Below, piece by piece: positions 16,446 through 25,090 of a stretch of DNA of 64,000 nt. Below the pieces are notes generated by a model. That model ran no database searches, had not been told where the DNA came from, and worked only from the letters and a program-made list of their open reading frames with translations. The translations under genes were made by a program, and so were the position numbers. The stretch spans positions 62,001 through 126,000 of the forward strand of contig JAEUUP010000018.1 of NCBI GenBank assembly GCA_016787525.1. Reading direction: 5' to 3'. Every line of letters starts with the position of its first letter. The first letter of the stretch is position 1. Source of the DNA: Saprospiraceae bacterium. Lineage in GTDB: Bacteria; Bacteroidota; Bacteroidia; Chitinophagales; Saprospiraceae.

Positions 16446-19334
16446 CTAAATCAAAGGAATTTTGACGATAAATGACTCTTCTGTTTCGGTCACGCTCACT
16501 TTTTGAGGCGTTAATAATTGGTAGCGACTTTTCAAACTCGATAGACCGAAGCCAGTGCTGCGCTCTTTATCCAATTTTTTACGAACATTATTTTTGACTT
16601 CCAAATAACCATCTTCCAACTCAAGTATCGAGATACTGAGGGGTCTCGATTTCGATACCACATTGTGTTTTACGGCATTTTCAACCAAGAGTTGAAGTGT
16701 CAAAGGCACTATTTTTTTGTCAAAACGCACTGTTTTTATTTCGACAGAAATAGCATCGCCATGCCTTTGGCGCAATAAAAAAATGTAGTTTTCCAACAGA
16801 TTGAGTTCTTCTTGCAAGGAAATTGTATTTTTTTCGCGCACTTGGAGAATATTTCGATAAAAATCGGACAGTCGTTCGGTGTATTCGACAGCCGATTTTG
16901 GATCGTTTTCGATGGTCGCAATCAATGTATTGAAACTATTGAACAAAAAATGTGGGCTGATTTGGCTTTTCAGCATTTCCAATTGCGATTCAATTTTTTC
17001 TCGCTTCAATTCGGCTTGAAAATTCAAACGCTCTTCTCGTTTTTTGATAAAAAGAAACCCCAATCCACTAAAAATCAATGCCATCAACAAGATAAACCAA
17101 ATCCGTTGCCACAAAGGTTTTTCAATCGTAAAAGTATAAGTTACTTCTTCTGCATTCGTAAAATCATCCGACTGGCTGGCTTGTAAGCGGAAGATATAAG
17201 TCCCAGCAGGCAAGTTCGGATAAGTCAAATTGTGTTCTTTTGTCGTTTGCCAATCTGGGTCGAGTCCATCGAGCCGATAACGATAACGCACCGCTTGCGG
17301 ATGAGTGTGCCAAATACCTTCTATCTCAAATGTGATGTAGTTTTGATTGTGAGAAAAAGACGTAATATTGTCAAAATCAACGTTTTCCATCAATATTTTA
17401 ACACCCCTCAGTATAGGCGTTGGACGCAACTTAGGTTTGATGAGTAATGATGGCATTCGCACCAAATCAGTCGAAGTCGCAAACCAAAGGTCAGAAGAAG
17501 CAGTGAAACTAAACGGATTGATACCCGATTCAAAAGTCGTGAGACCCAATTCTGAGCCAAATAAAGCCCGACTTCGGGTCGTCGGATTGATGAACTCAAT
17601 GCCATGATTCGACAGGACGATGACCGTACCAAAAGCATCAGTCGTCAGACCTGTTAAACTTTGGCGTGTAAAGTTATTGGTGGTTTGCCACTCCTCAAAA
17701 CCCACTGTTTCGTTGCCATAAAAAATACCCCCCTCAGTATTAGCGAGCCAAATTGTCCCTTTGGGACTTTCTGCAATGCCTATAACGGACCCAAAAGCTT
17801 TGTTATTTTTAGATTGATTGAAATGCCTGAAGGTTTGACCATCAAAAAGTGTCGTCCCCTTGCCATCAGTACCAAGCCAAATGCGATGTTGACTGTCTTC
17901 AAAAATTTTGTAAATAAAATCAGTCGAAAGCCCGTTGCGAGAATTGAAATGCACGACATCCCAACCTTTTTGCCCTTGCAAAATCCTAAAAAAACCACTC
18001 AAAGAAGCCACCCACAGCGTATCATCTCGGGTTGCAACTGAAAAAATATTGAGATTGCTGAGTCCATTCAATTTTGAAAAATGCACTGGATTGACTTCGT
18101 TTGGTTTTTTCATAAACAAACCAGAACCGTAAGTGCCAATAAAAGGTATTCCAAAATGATTGAAAAGACTGATAACATTGATTTTTTTGGGTAAAAATCG
18201 CTGTATTTGCCCTGTTTTGATATTGTAGTTGAATGCACCTTCCTTTGTACCGAGCAAAATTTCATGCGTATTCAATGTAGCGATGGCTTGTATATCGGTT
18301 AGGTTTGTTTTATAAGTTAAAAAACGATAGTTGGCTGAAAATAATTTGTTTTTATCACTTATGACCCAAATATTGCCTTCAGTATCAATAAAAGTCGCTT
18401 GAATACGCCGCCCGATGCCACCCAAAGTGCTACCTCTTGATTGTCCACTTATTTGCAAATTATTGGGTACTTTGTCAATCCGTCCATGTTGTAAATCAAT
18501 GAAAAATAAACCATTATCTTCTGTCCCTACTACCACATTGGATTTATCAAAACACGATGCGGTACTAACCACACCTTGCACTTTTACCCAATTTTTTTGA
18601 GTGACACTACCTATTGCACCATTGTAGAAACCCGCAAAAACCTCGTTAGTTGGCGTTTGCGACAAGGCTTTGACAATCAAATCGGGTAAGTTTTCGCTAC
18701 TCGATTCATTCCAAACAGTCTTTTTCCCTTGCGAAAACTGACAAAAACTGATGCCGTTGTCAGTCGCTAATAAAATTTGCCCTTGTGCATTTTTGGCAAT
18801 GGCATAAATTTCATTCCCTGTTAAACCATCGTCAGTATTAAAATTATAAAGATGAATGCCATCGTAGCAATACGCCCCTTCGCCATAAGTTGAAAACCAA
18901 AAATTGCCATTGGTATCTTCCGCAAAACCTGTGATTTTGACTTTAGGCAAACCTTCCTCGCGCTGCCAAATATTGATTTGATTTTTATAAAAAAAAGCAA
19001 TTTCGCCATTTTCAAAACCTATCCACAAACCGCGCTTAGCGTTGGAAAATAAGGCAGTAACAGGACTTTGGGTTGGGAAAAGCTGCATTTGAAGCCCATT
19101 GTAACGAATTAAACCCCGATTGGAACCCAACCACATCACACCATTGGGCGATTGTGCAAGACAGTTTAATTCGAGTTGCTCGGCGTTTTCGATACTGAGG
19201 GGGTGCTGACGAAAGTGTGGAATTTGTGCAGAGATAGAATGGGCTAATAAAAAAAAAAGCAATGTAAGGGCAAAGAAGTTGAGGACTTCTCTACTTGGTT
19301 TCAAATATTTTTTATTGAAAAACGAAATCTGCAT
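16446..19334 (-). CDS. Two-component propeller sensor histidine kinase, LytS/YehU type
   Basis: The 962-residue protein has an N-terminal hydrophobic signal/anchor (about 18-36) and a large periplasmic sensor of repeated Reg_prop beta-propeller blades, such as GVMWLGSNRGLIRYNG, GNFWFSTYGEGAYCYDG and RIWLGTDGKGTTLFDG. A Y_Y_Y domain follows (VRYRYRLDGLDPDW), then one transmembrane helix (about 742-762), and a His_kinase module with SPHFLFNSFNTL (His about 795) and a short HATPase (LLVENAVKHNV, STGFGLSSLKSRY). It signals to the LytTR regulator 21 bp downstream. Its 5' end overlaps the YceI gene by 23 bp. Three 10-mers fall inside (16634, 17404, 17730) and one near the N terminus (19193). The extracytoplasmic ligand is unknown. 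Confidence 0.94.
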   Translation of the reverse strand: MQISFFNKKYLKPSREVLNFFALTLLFFLLAHSISAQIPHFRQHPLSIENAEQLELNCLAQSPNGVMWLGSNRGLIRYNGLQMQLFPTQSPVTALFSNAKRGLWIGFENGEIAFFYKNQINIWQREEGLPKVKITGFAEDTNGNFWFSTYGEGAYCYDGIHLYNFNTDDGLTGNEIYAIAKNAQGQILLATDNGISFCQFSQGKKTVWNESSSENLPDLIVKALSQTPTNEVFAGFYNGAIGSVTQKNWVKVQGVVSTASCFDKSNVVVGTEDNGLFFIDLQHGRIDKVPNNLQISGQSRGSTLGGIGRRIQATFIDTEGNIWVISDKNKLFSANYRFLTYKTNLTDIQAIATLNTHEILLGTKEGAFNYNIKTGQIQRFLPKKINVISLFNHFGIPFIGTYGSGLFMKKPNEVNPVHFSKLNGLSNLNIFSVATRDDTLWVASLSGFFRILQGQKGWDVVHFNSRNGLSTDFIYKIFEDSQHRIWLGTDGKGTTLFDGQTFRHFNQSKNNKAFGSVIGIAESPKGTIWLANTEGGIFYGNETVGFEEWQTTNNFTRQSLTGLTTDAFGTVIVLSNHGIEFINPTTRSRALFGSELGLTTFESGINPFSFTASSDLWFATSTDLVRMPSLLIKPKLRPTPILRGVKILMENVDFDNITSFSHNQNYITFEIEGIWHTHPQAVRYRYRLDGLDPDWQTTKEHNLTYPNLPAGTYIFRLQASQSDDFTNAEEVTYTFTIEKPLWQRIWFILLMALIFSGLGFLFIKKREERLNFQAELKREKIESQLEMLKSQISPHFLFNSFNTLIATIENDPKSAVEYTERLSDFYRNILQVREKNTISLQEELNLLENYIFLLRQRHGDAISVEIKTVRFDKKIVPLTLQLLVENAVKHNVVSKSRPLSISILELEDGYLEVKNNVRKKLDKERSTGFGLSSLKSRYQLLTPQKVSVTETEESFIVKIPLI

Positions 19335-19848
19335 TGATTTTAACCTGTATTTCTTCTGCTATTTTTTGATGCACCAATTTTGGAATCGAAATATTATGTT
19401 CCGCCAATGGTACACTGAATGTGGATTTGACACTCATTTGTTGCCCATTCACTTGGATTGTACTCTGTATAATGCGTTCTCGCTCAACGCCATGCACATT
19501 CAGTTTGCCTTTTGCCCGAATGGTGTAAATGCCACTTTTTGAGAAATCAATTTTTTCAATGATTTTCCCTGTAAAACTGGACACATCGTAACGATGAGAT
19601 TCCATATAAGATTCATGGAAATGCTCCTCTTGCAATGCCGAATTGAATCCTCTGAACGAACTGTTTTTGACCGAGAATGCAAAACCGCTCGTTGCGGGGT
19701 CAATAATGCCTTTCAGTTCAGCCGATTTGGCATTGATGACTTCCAAGGGTGCGTTTGAATTGAACTCAATTTTACCTTTTTGGCATTTCCATGTCTGACC
19801 AGCGGTGTTGAGATTCAATATAGACAGCAACAAAAGTAAAGTGACCAT
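19312..19848 (-). CDS. YceI-like periplasmic protein
   Basis: The 178-residue protein has an N-terminal signal peptide (VTLLLLLSILNLNTAGQ) and the lipocalin-like YceI fold. GKIEFNSNAPLEVINAKS, SGFAFSVKNSSFRGFNSALQEEHFHESYMESHRY, GKLNVHGVERER and HNISIPKLVHQKIAEEIQVKI correspond to the strands that line the isoprenoid-binding cavity in characterised members. Family members bind polyprenoid lipids. It opens the minus-strand operon YceI-sensor kinase-LytTR and overlaps the kinase gene by 23 bp, so the three are co-transcribed. It could supply an extracytoplasmic ligand or co-sensor to the kinase; that is inference. Confidence 0.85.
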   Translation of the reverse strand: MVTLLLLLSILNLNTAGQTWKCQKGKIEFNSNAPLEVINAKSAELKGIIDPATSGFAFSVKNSSFRGFNSALQEEHFHESYMESHRYDVSSFTGKIIEKIDFSKSGIYTIRAKGKLNVHGVERERIIQSTIQVNGQQMSVKSTFSVPLAEHNISIPKLVHQKIAEEIQVKINADFVFQ

Positions 19849-19880
19849 TAGATGTTGTAATTTTAGATAGAATTCTAATT

Positions 19881-19888
19881 CAAATATA
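19881..19888 (-). promoter_or_regulatory. Candidate -7 box for the YceI-kinase-regulator operon
   Basis: Minus-strand TATATTTG matches TAnnTTTG, 33 bp before the YceI start. Confidence 0.5.
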
Positions 19889-19956
19889 GAAATAAATGAC
19901 CGAATCGGGCAAAACAGCGACTGAATACGCTAAATAGCCCCCCTCAGTATAAAACG

Positions 19957-20002
19957 CAAAAAAGGCTATTTTAAGGTGTTATTCCTTAAAAATAGCCTTT
20001 TT
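19957..20002 (-). terminator. Hairpin terminator after the Rpn-type nuclease gene
   Basis: AAAAAGGCTATTTTAAGG pairs with CCTTAAAAATAGCCTTTTT (one extra T) around a 7-nt loop, 16 bp past the nuclease stop on the minus strand. A copy of the 10-mer (19940-19949) lies immediately beyond. Confidence 0.8.
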
Positions 20003-20017
20003 GTTTCAAAAATAAAT

Positions 20018-20908
20018 CTAAACAGTCCTATTACGCAAACGCTCGCGAATATCCACCACCAACTGTACAGGCACTGCCATCAAAAAAGCAATGTGTTCAT
20101 CATTGAAGTCCGTATTGACAATCAAAGACTCTACGGCTTCAATTTTGCCTTCGTATTTGCCCTCGAGCTTACCTTCGAGCTTACCTTCCTGTTTACCCTT
20201 GGCGTATAAAGTGTCTTCTGAAATATCAATTAATTTAAAAATATTCTCCATGATTTTTTCTATTATAGGTTGCAATTTACGAATATTGGACAAAACACGC
20301 AACTGAGTGAAGTATTTTTCTCTTGCGGATGTTGTTTTCGCCAATTGTTTTAATCGAGTTGTGATTTTTTCTCCAATTATTTCGGCGCTTTCGCCTTGAA
20401 AATTCGCTAAAATTGAAAAAACAACCGTCTCTGGGTTTTCAGCATTCAAAAAAACGTGATATGGAATATTCTTCAAAACAATCACATTGTATTGGAATTG
20501 AATGCTTTCAGTAGCCCATTTGCCCACAATATGAGTTGGATCGTCGTTGCCAATATAGATAACATACTGGATGAGAGGTAGTTTTTTATATAGTCTTTTA
20601 ATCATAATGTGATATTCACACATTCTGAAATTGACATCTTCTTCATCTTTCAGATGAGCTTCAACATGCAACATTTTCTCTGTGCCATCCGTCAAGCGAA
20701 CAAAACAAAGTTCGTCTGGATCGCGCTCTTTAGTGTGTTGCATTTTTGTCGGTAATGGCTTAGACTGTACGATTCTAAAACCGCCGATGTCCTGAATGAT
20801 CGTTCTCAACGACTTATCAAAATTCTCTTTTATGACTTTATCGTAAACGCTGCCTGGACGAGCATTTGTGGCAAGTGACTTTTTCTGATTTGACTTTAGT
20901 TTTCTCAT
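20018..20908 (-). CDS. Rpn-family (PD-(D/E)xK) nuclease-like protein
   Basis: The 296-residue protein resembles the Rpn/transposase_31 group of PD-(D/E)xK nucleases. An early Asp-containing segment is followed by the core LHVEAHLKDEEDVNFRMCEYH, where VEAHLK takes the place of the (D/E)xK strand, and then by the LPLIQYVIYIG strand. The C-terminal third carries the tandem EGK repeats (KQEGKLEGKLEGKYEGKIEA) common to this family and to DUF4351-like tails, then a short helical domain. Rpn proteins promote RecA-independent recombination in E. coli; whether this one does is unknown. It is isolated, carries no 10-mer, and ends in its own terminator. Similar solitary copies occur in many cyanobacterial and Bacteroidota genomes. 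Confidence 0.75.
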   Translation of the reverse strand: MRKLKSNQKKSLATNARPGSVYDKVIKENFDKSLRTIIQDIGGFRIVQSKPLPTKMQHTKERDPDELCFVRLTDGTEKMLHVEAHLKDEEDVNFRMCEYHIMIKRLYKKLPLIQYVIYIGNDDPTHIVGKWATESIQFQYNVIVLKNIPYHVFLNAENPETVVFSILANFQGESAEIIGEKITTRLKQLAKTTSAREKYFTQLRVLSNIRKLQPIIEKIMENIFKLIDISEDTLYAKGKQEGKLEGKLEGKYEGKIEAVESLIVNTDFNDEHIAFLMAVPVQLVVDIRERLRNRTV

Positions 20909-20925
20909 ATTGTTTGTTTTAGCTA

Positions 20926-20933
20926 CAAATATA
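20926..20933 (-). promoter_or_regulatory. Candidate -7 box for the Rpn-type gene
   Basis: Minus-strand TATATTTG matches TAnnTTTG, 18 bp before the start at 20908. Confidence 0.4.
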
Positions 20934-21156
20934 GTAGAATGTTCTTTAGTTAGTAAAAAAGTTGTAGAAAAACCTCTTTGCTGAGCTTTTATACCTATTC
21001 GGAGGACAAAATAACCGTTTCAGCACACTTTAATTGTGTGTGCTGGTGATTGGTGGCAATTTTGTTTCATCAAAACGAACGACAAGCGATGCTCAAAACA
21101 TAAAAATCAAAACTTATCACTAATCATTTTTATTCACCTTTTAAATTTTTTAAATT

Positions 21157-21468
21157 ATGAAACGCATTCTTTTTTTCGTTGCCGTTTGCCTTATGTCACT
21201 TACTTCTTGTAGCAAAGATGATGGCGTTTTTTTAGGTTCAGATGATTTTTCATCCAGTTCTTCGACAAGTGTTCAGGTCGCCACGAGCAGTGTACCACAA
21301 TCTGCACGCAACTACATTGCGTCCAATTACGCAGGTTACACCATCAAAGAAGCCCAAAAAGAGTTGGAACACGGGGCTACCATCTACAAAGTGACTATTG
21401 TGAAAGGCAATGCAAAAGTTCGCCTACTATTTGATGCCAATTGGACCTTTATTGGTGTTAAATCCTAA
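21157..21468 (+). CDS. PepSY-like small lipoprotein
   Basis: The 103-residue protein has a lipoprotein signal peptide (MKRILFFVAVCLMSLTSCSK) with lipobox LTSC, Cys about 19. A low-complexity Ser/Asp linker (DDFSSSSSTS) follows. The mature part, VPQSARNYIASNYAGYTIKEAQKE then YKVTIVKGNAKVRLLFDANW, matches the PepSY-like (DUF2874/BLIP-like) fold found in pairs in Bacteroidota periplasmic proteins; only one unit is present. It is probably anchored at the outer or inner membrane with unknown function. A hairpin terminator incorporating the 10-mer follows 34 bp after the stop. Confidence 0.8.
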   Translation: MKRILFFVAVCLMSLTSCSKDDGVFLGSDDFSSSSSTSVQVATSSVPQSARNYIASNYAGYTIKEAQKELEHGATIYKVTIVKGNAKVRLLFDANWTFIGVKS

Positions 21469-21502
21469 AATCCTCATATTGTTAATAATTTAGGTGTTTT
21501 TG

Positions 21503-21530
21503 TGGGGCTGTACTGAGGGGTACAGTCCCA
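21503..21530 (+). terminator. Terminator hairpin whose loop is made by the dispersed 10-mer
   Basis: TGGGGCTGTAC (21503-21513) pairs with GTACAGTCCCA (21520-21530), one wobble, followed by TTTTTATT. The 10-mer TACTGAGGGG (21511-21520) supplies the top of the stem and the whole 6-nt loop. It serves the upstream lipoprotein gene. Confidence 0.8.
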
Positions 21531-21560
21531 TTTTTATTATGAAATACTGAGGGGCTATTT

Positions 21561-21568
21561 TACCTTTG
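21561..21568 (+). promoter_or_regulatory. Candidate -7 box for rsgA
   Basis: TACCTTTG matches TAnnTTTG, 39 bp before the TTG start. A second 10-mer (21545-21554) lies immediately upstream, inside the expected spacer region. Confidence 0.5.
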
Positions 21569-21606
21569 CAGACTTTTCGGAAGTTTTAAAAAATCAAACA
21601 TTTGTC

Positions 21607-22560
21607 TTGAATAAAGGAACAGTCATAAAATCAACAGGTAGCTGGTACAATGTACGCCCCGACGACGACCCCAATAAAGTCGTTGTGTGTCGCATCGTAG
21701 GTAAATTTCGATTGAACAATATGGTTTTGACCAATCCTGTGGCTGTTGGCGACGAGGTTGAGTTCAAGCTGGAAGGGGATGGCAATGGGGTGATTCAAAA
21801 AATATTGCCTCGTCGCAACTACATCGCTCGGCAATCGTCGCACCGCAAACACGAAGTTCATTTGTTGGCGGCGAATGTTGACCAGACCATTTTGTTCGCC
21901 ACTATCGTCGAACCCATGCTCAAATTGGGTTTTATTGACCGTTTTCTCTTGATGAATGAGCCGCAAGATGTACCTGTCGTTTTGGTTTTCAATAAATGTG
22001 ATTTATATGACGATGAAGATTGGGAAGTATTTGAAAACGTGAAGGATATGTATGGAAACATTGGTTACACCGTCTTGGCGACTTCTGCTACTGAGGGGGT
22101 AGGTATAAGCGAATTGCAAGCTATTTTGAAGGATAAAACCTCACTCATTGGCGGACAATCGGGCGTAGGAAAGTCATCGGCGGTCAATGCAGTCCAACCT
22201 CATTTGGCTTTATTGACGGGCGATATTTCTGATTATTCGGGCAAAGGGCAACACACCACGACTTTTGCTGAAATGCACACGCTGGACTTTGGTGGTTTTT
22301 TGATTGATACGCCCGGTATCAAAACATTGGCTTTCAATAACTTGCAACCGATGGATGTCATACATAATTTCAAAGAATTTTTCGCTTTATCAGAAAATTG
22401 CCGATTCGGTGGCTCATGTACGCACCGCAACGAACCTGCTTGTGCTGTCAAACAAGCCTTGGCTGAAGGCACAGTCAGTGACTCACGCTACGACAATTAT
22501 GTACAGATTCTGGAAGAAGTTGAAAGTCAAAAATATTGGCAACGAGATAAAGAGGTTTAA
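21607..22560 (+). CDS. rsgA: Ribosome small-subunit-dependent GTPase A
   Basis: The 317-residue circularly permuted GTPase that assists late 30S maturation. The order is diagnostic: an N-terminal OB fold (GSWYNVRPDDDPNKVVVCRI), then G4 FNKCDL before G1 GGQSGVGKSSAVN and G3 DTPGIKT, followed by the zinc site (CRFGGSCTHRNEPACAVKQA). The start is TTG at 21607 (MNKGTVIKSTG); no ATG lies in frame upstream, and a promoter box at 21561 fits it. The 10-mer at 22089 encodes ATEGVGI. It is followed 12 bp later by the CapA-type gene, which is probably co-transcribed. Confidence 0.96.
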   Translation: MNKGTVIKSTGSWYNVRPDDDPNKVVVCRIVGKFRLNNMVLTNPVAVGDEVEFKLEGDGNGVIQKILPRRNYIARQSSHRKHEVHLLAANVDQTILFATIVEPMLKLGFIDRFLLMNEPQDVPVVLVFNKCDLYDDEDWEVFENVKDMYGNIGYTVLATSATEGVGISELQAILKDKTSLIGGQSGVGKSSAVNAVQPHLALLTGDISDYSGKGQHTTTFAEMHTLDFGGFLIDTPGIKTLAFNNLQPMDVIHNFKEFFALSENCRFGGSCTHRNEPACAVKQALAEGTVSDSRYDNYVQILEEVESQKYWQRDKEV

Positions 22561-22572
22561 AATACACACGAT

Positions 22573-23925
22573 ATGCTTCCCGAAATTCCACCTATCACGG
22601 CTTATTCTCCACAAGGCAAAGCTTTAGTCGCTACTTTACGTGGTCTATTGCGGGGCGTGCATTTGTGGCGTGGCAAACAGTGGCAACGACCCCCTCAGTA
22701 TTTTCACGAAGACCCACGCTTATTTACCAAAAGTGACATTTTATTTTTTGCTTACAAATATTATTTCCGTCCGACGCTTGAAAGCGATGAAAAGGAGTCA
22801 GTTGAAGACTTTTTTGAACAAAATCCTCCTGTTTTCTCTCAAACGACCCCCTCAGTCAATGAAGTGACTTTGACCGCAGCAGGTGATTTGATGCCTTACG
22901 AGTGGATTCAAAAACGCTTTTGTCCGCACCTTTGGGACGATATTGCGGATGATTTTTTCAGTTCTGACCTGTGTTTTGCCAATCTCGAAACGCCTTTGGA
23001 TGTGACCCAACCTGCTTCACTTGTGCCAGAGGTGATGTTGTCGGATATGAATTTTAATGCCAATGAAGAAATGTTTGAGTTGTTCAAAGGATCAAAATTC
23101 GATGTTTTGTCAACGGCAAATAACCACTCGCTCGATATGGGTGAACAGGGCGTTTTTAAAACCATTGAGTATTTAGAAACTAAAAATATTGCCTTCACAG
23201 GCACTGCGCGCTCGGCTGAGGAAAGGAAGAATTTCCCAATCATTGAGAAAAATGGGATAAAAATTGCTTTTATTGCCTATACTTTTTCGATGAATCAATA
23301 TGTTAATCCAGAAGATAAACCTTTCTTAGTCAATCATTTAGAAGTCAATCAACCCGATGTGGATTTAACGCCTTTGAAAAATGACGTAGCGTTGGCGCAT
23401 CAGCGAGGTGCGGAATTTGTGATTTTGAGTTTGCATTTCAGCAATGCTTACCAAGCTTATCCGAATGCTCATGTGGTTAAAAATGCACAACGTATTTTCG
23501 ATGAATGTGGTGTTGATGTCATTTTAGGTGGTCATGCGCACAACATACAGCCGATGGCGCGCTACAATTTTCGCTGCCCACTGACGCAGCGACAAAAAGC
23601 GGGTTTGGTGCTGTTTTCATTCAGCGATTTTATTGCTTATGATATTTTCAATGGCTGCCATTTGTCGGTTTATTTGAAGTTAAAAATTTCAAAAAATACT
23701 GATGGGGTGGTTTCTCTTGCCGATGTTCAAGCCGTTCCTGTGTATGCCTGTGGCATTTATAAAAATAAAAAAGAGCGCGATTTGCGCCTTTTAGATGCCA
23801 AAAAATGGGTTTTAAAAATAAAAAATGGCGAAAAACCTGATTTTATGAAGGATTGGAACATTAAGGAACTGACCGCTTTGATGGCATTTTACGAGCAGTA
23901 TTTTGCGAAAAACTTGAAAGCATAA
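22573..23925 (+). CDS. CapA/PgsA-type metallophosphoesterase-like protein
   Basis: The 450-residue protein matches the bacterial capsule synthesis PGA_cap (CapA) family, a calcineurin-like fold. Metal-site motifs are AAGDLMPYEW (about 99-108), ANLETPL, TANNHSLDMGEQGV, and later HFSNAYQAYPNAHV plus DVILGGHAHNIQPM. Members are linked to poly-gamma-glutamate or capsule handling, but many are of unknown substrate; no other capsule gene is nearby. No signal peptide is evident. One exact 10-mer (22691, read PPQYF) and one single-base variant (22847, read TPSVN) lie in the N-terminal extension, and another variant at 23698 is read as NTDGV. Confidence 0.85.
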   Translation: MLPEIPPITAYSPQGKALVATLRGLLRGVHLWRGKQWQRPPQYFHEDPRLFTKSDILFFAYKYYFRPTLESDEKESVEDFFEQNPPVFSQTTPSVNEVTLTAAGDLMPYEWIQKRFCPHLWDDIADDFFSSDLCFANLETPLDVTQPASLVPEVMLSDMNFNANEEMFELFKGSKFDVLSTANNHSLDMGEQGVFKTIEYLETKNIAFTGTARSAEERKNFPIIEKNGIKIAFIAYTFSMNQYVNPEDKPFLVNHLEVNQPDVDLTPLKNDVALAHQRGAEFVILSLHFSNAYQAYPNAHVVKNAQRIFDECGVDVILGGHAHNIQPMARYNFRCPLTQRQKAGLVLFSFSDFIAYDIFNGCHLSVYLKLKISKNTDGVVSLADVQAVPVYACGIYKNKKERDLRLLDAKKWVLKIKNGEKPDFMKDWNIKELTALMAFYEQYFAKNLKA

Positions 23926-24081
23926 CAGAGCCATACACAATATAATGTTTCAATACTGAGGGGTATCTGTTATGCTTTTCTAAGTTTTTTATTCGAAGCT
24001 CTATACCACATTGCCGAATTAATTAGATAGCCAAAGATAATCAATAGGCAGAGTAAGGAACTTTTATCAGTCTGATTTGAA

Positions 24082-24813
24082 TTAAACAGTTTCTTCTGTT
24101 TTGACTAAAAGTTGGAAGCCATTGCCATGAATATTAACAATTTCAATGAGCGGGTCGCCACTGAGGTATTTACGCAATTTTGTGACAAAAACATCCATCG
24201 AACGGGCTGTAAAGTAGTTGTCTTCTTGCCAAATTTTGGTCAAAGCTTCGGCGCGAGGCAGCACGTCGTTCATGTGTTGGCAAAACATTTTGAGCAATTG
24301 AGCTTCTTTGGGTGATAGTTTTATTTCTTCTTTTGTGCCATCGAGTACCAAAGTACGCAGCGGGTAATTGAAGTTATATTTGCCAATGCGATAGTCACGC
24401 ACCTCGTCACGAGGGTCTGCTTTGGGTGCAGAACGCTTTAAAACAGCTTGAATACGGTATAAAAGCTCTTCTGAATTGAATGGTTTTGAAATATAATCAT
24501 CTGCACCAATCTTGAACCCTTGCAAAATATCTTCCTTCATCGTTTTGGCAGTGAGGAAAATAATCGGAATCACTTTGTCTTTTTCGCGAATGTCTTTTGC
24601 CAATGAAAAACCATCTTTTTTGGGCATCATCACATCGAGAATGCACAACGAAAAGCCTGAACCTCTGCGAAATGCTTCCCAGCCAGCTGCACCATCTGTT
24701 GCGAGTGTCACATCATAGTCATTCATTTCGAGGTAAGAACGCAAAACGTCACCAAAGTTTGGGTCGTCTTCAACGAGTAAAATTTTTGTAGTATTAGAAG
24801 CCATGAGCATCAA
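24082..24813 (-). CDS. OmpR-family response regulator (RprY-like)
   Basis: The 243-residue protein has a receiver domain with ILLVEDDPNFGDVLRSYL, phospho-acceptor Asp60 in CILDVMMPKKDG, FLTAKT and DYISKPF. A winged-helix Trans_reg_C domain follows (KLSPKEAQLLKMFCQHMNDVLPRAEAL, NYFTARSMDVFVTKLRKYL, IVNIHGNGFQL). The real start may be the third Met (MASNTTKILL, 24804). The sequence style is that of the RprY-like regulators conserved in Bacteroidota. No histidine kinase is adjacent, so it is an orphan here. A 10-mer (23954) lies between it and the convergent CapA-type gene. Confidence 0.92.
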   Translation of the reverse strand: MMLMASNTTKILLVEDDPNFGDVLRSYLEMNDYDVTLATDGAAGWEAFRRGSGFSLCILDVMMPKKDGFSLAKDIREKDKVIPIIFLTAKTMKEDILQGFKIGADDYISKPFNSEELLYRIQAVLKRSAPKADPRDEVRDYRIGKYNFNYPLRTLVLDGTKEEIKLSPKEAQLLKMFCQHMNDVLPRAEALTKIWQEDNYFTARSMDVFVTKLRKYLSGDPLIEIVNIHGNGFQLLVKTEETV

Positions 24814-24955
24814 TATATTTTTAGTGAATGGAAATTGTTCGGTTGTTGCTTTTGGTTTAACGTCGAAATGTTAAAATTCGTTTGTCTTACACGACTTTTT
24901 TTCATTTAATTTTGGATACTTTTTTATCTGAATTTACTTTCAACGCAAATATCAT

Positions 24956-25000
24956 AAAAAAGAGCCAAATACTTCTATTCCAAAGCATTTGACTCTTTTT
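24956..25000 (-). terminator. Hairpin between the OmpR-type regulator and the giant gene
   Basis: AAAAGAGCCAAATACTT pairs with AAGCATTTGACTCTTTT with two mismatches around a short loop and is followed by T-rich sequence. It lies upstream of the regulator and 90 bp past the stop of the giant gene, so it probably terminates the latter on the minus strand. Confidence 0.6.
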
Positions 25001-25090
25001 GGTAAATGGTTATTGGTTCACTTGCTTAGTTGAAGTTTTTGTCACGCAGCTTCTTGCCCTTTGAGAGGTCATCATTCTTATCTCTAATTC

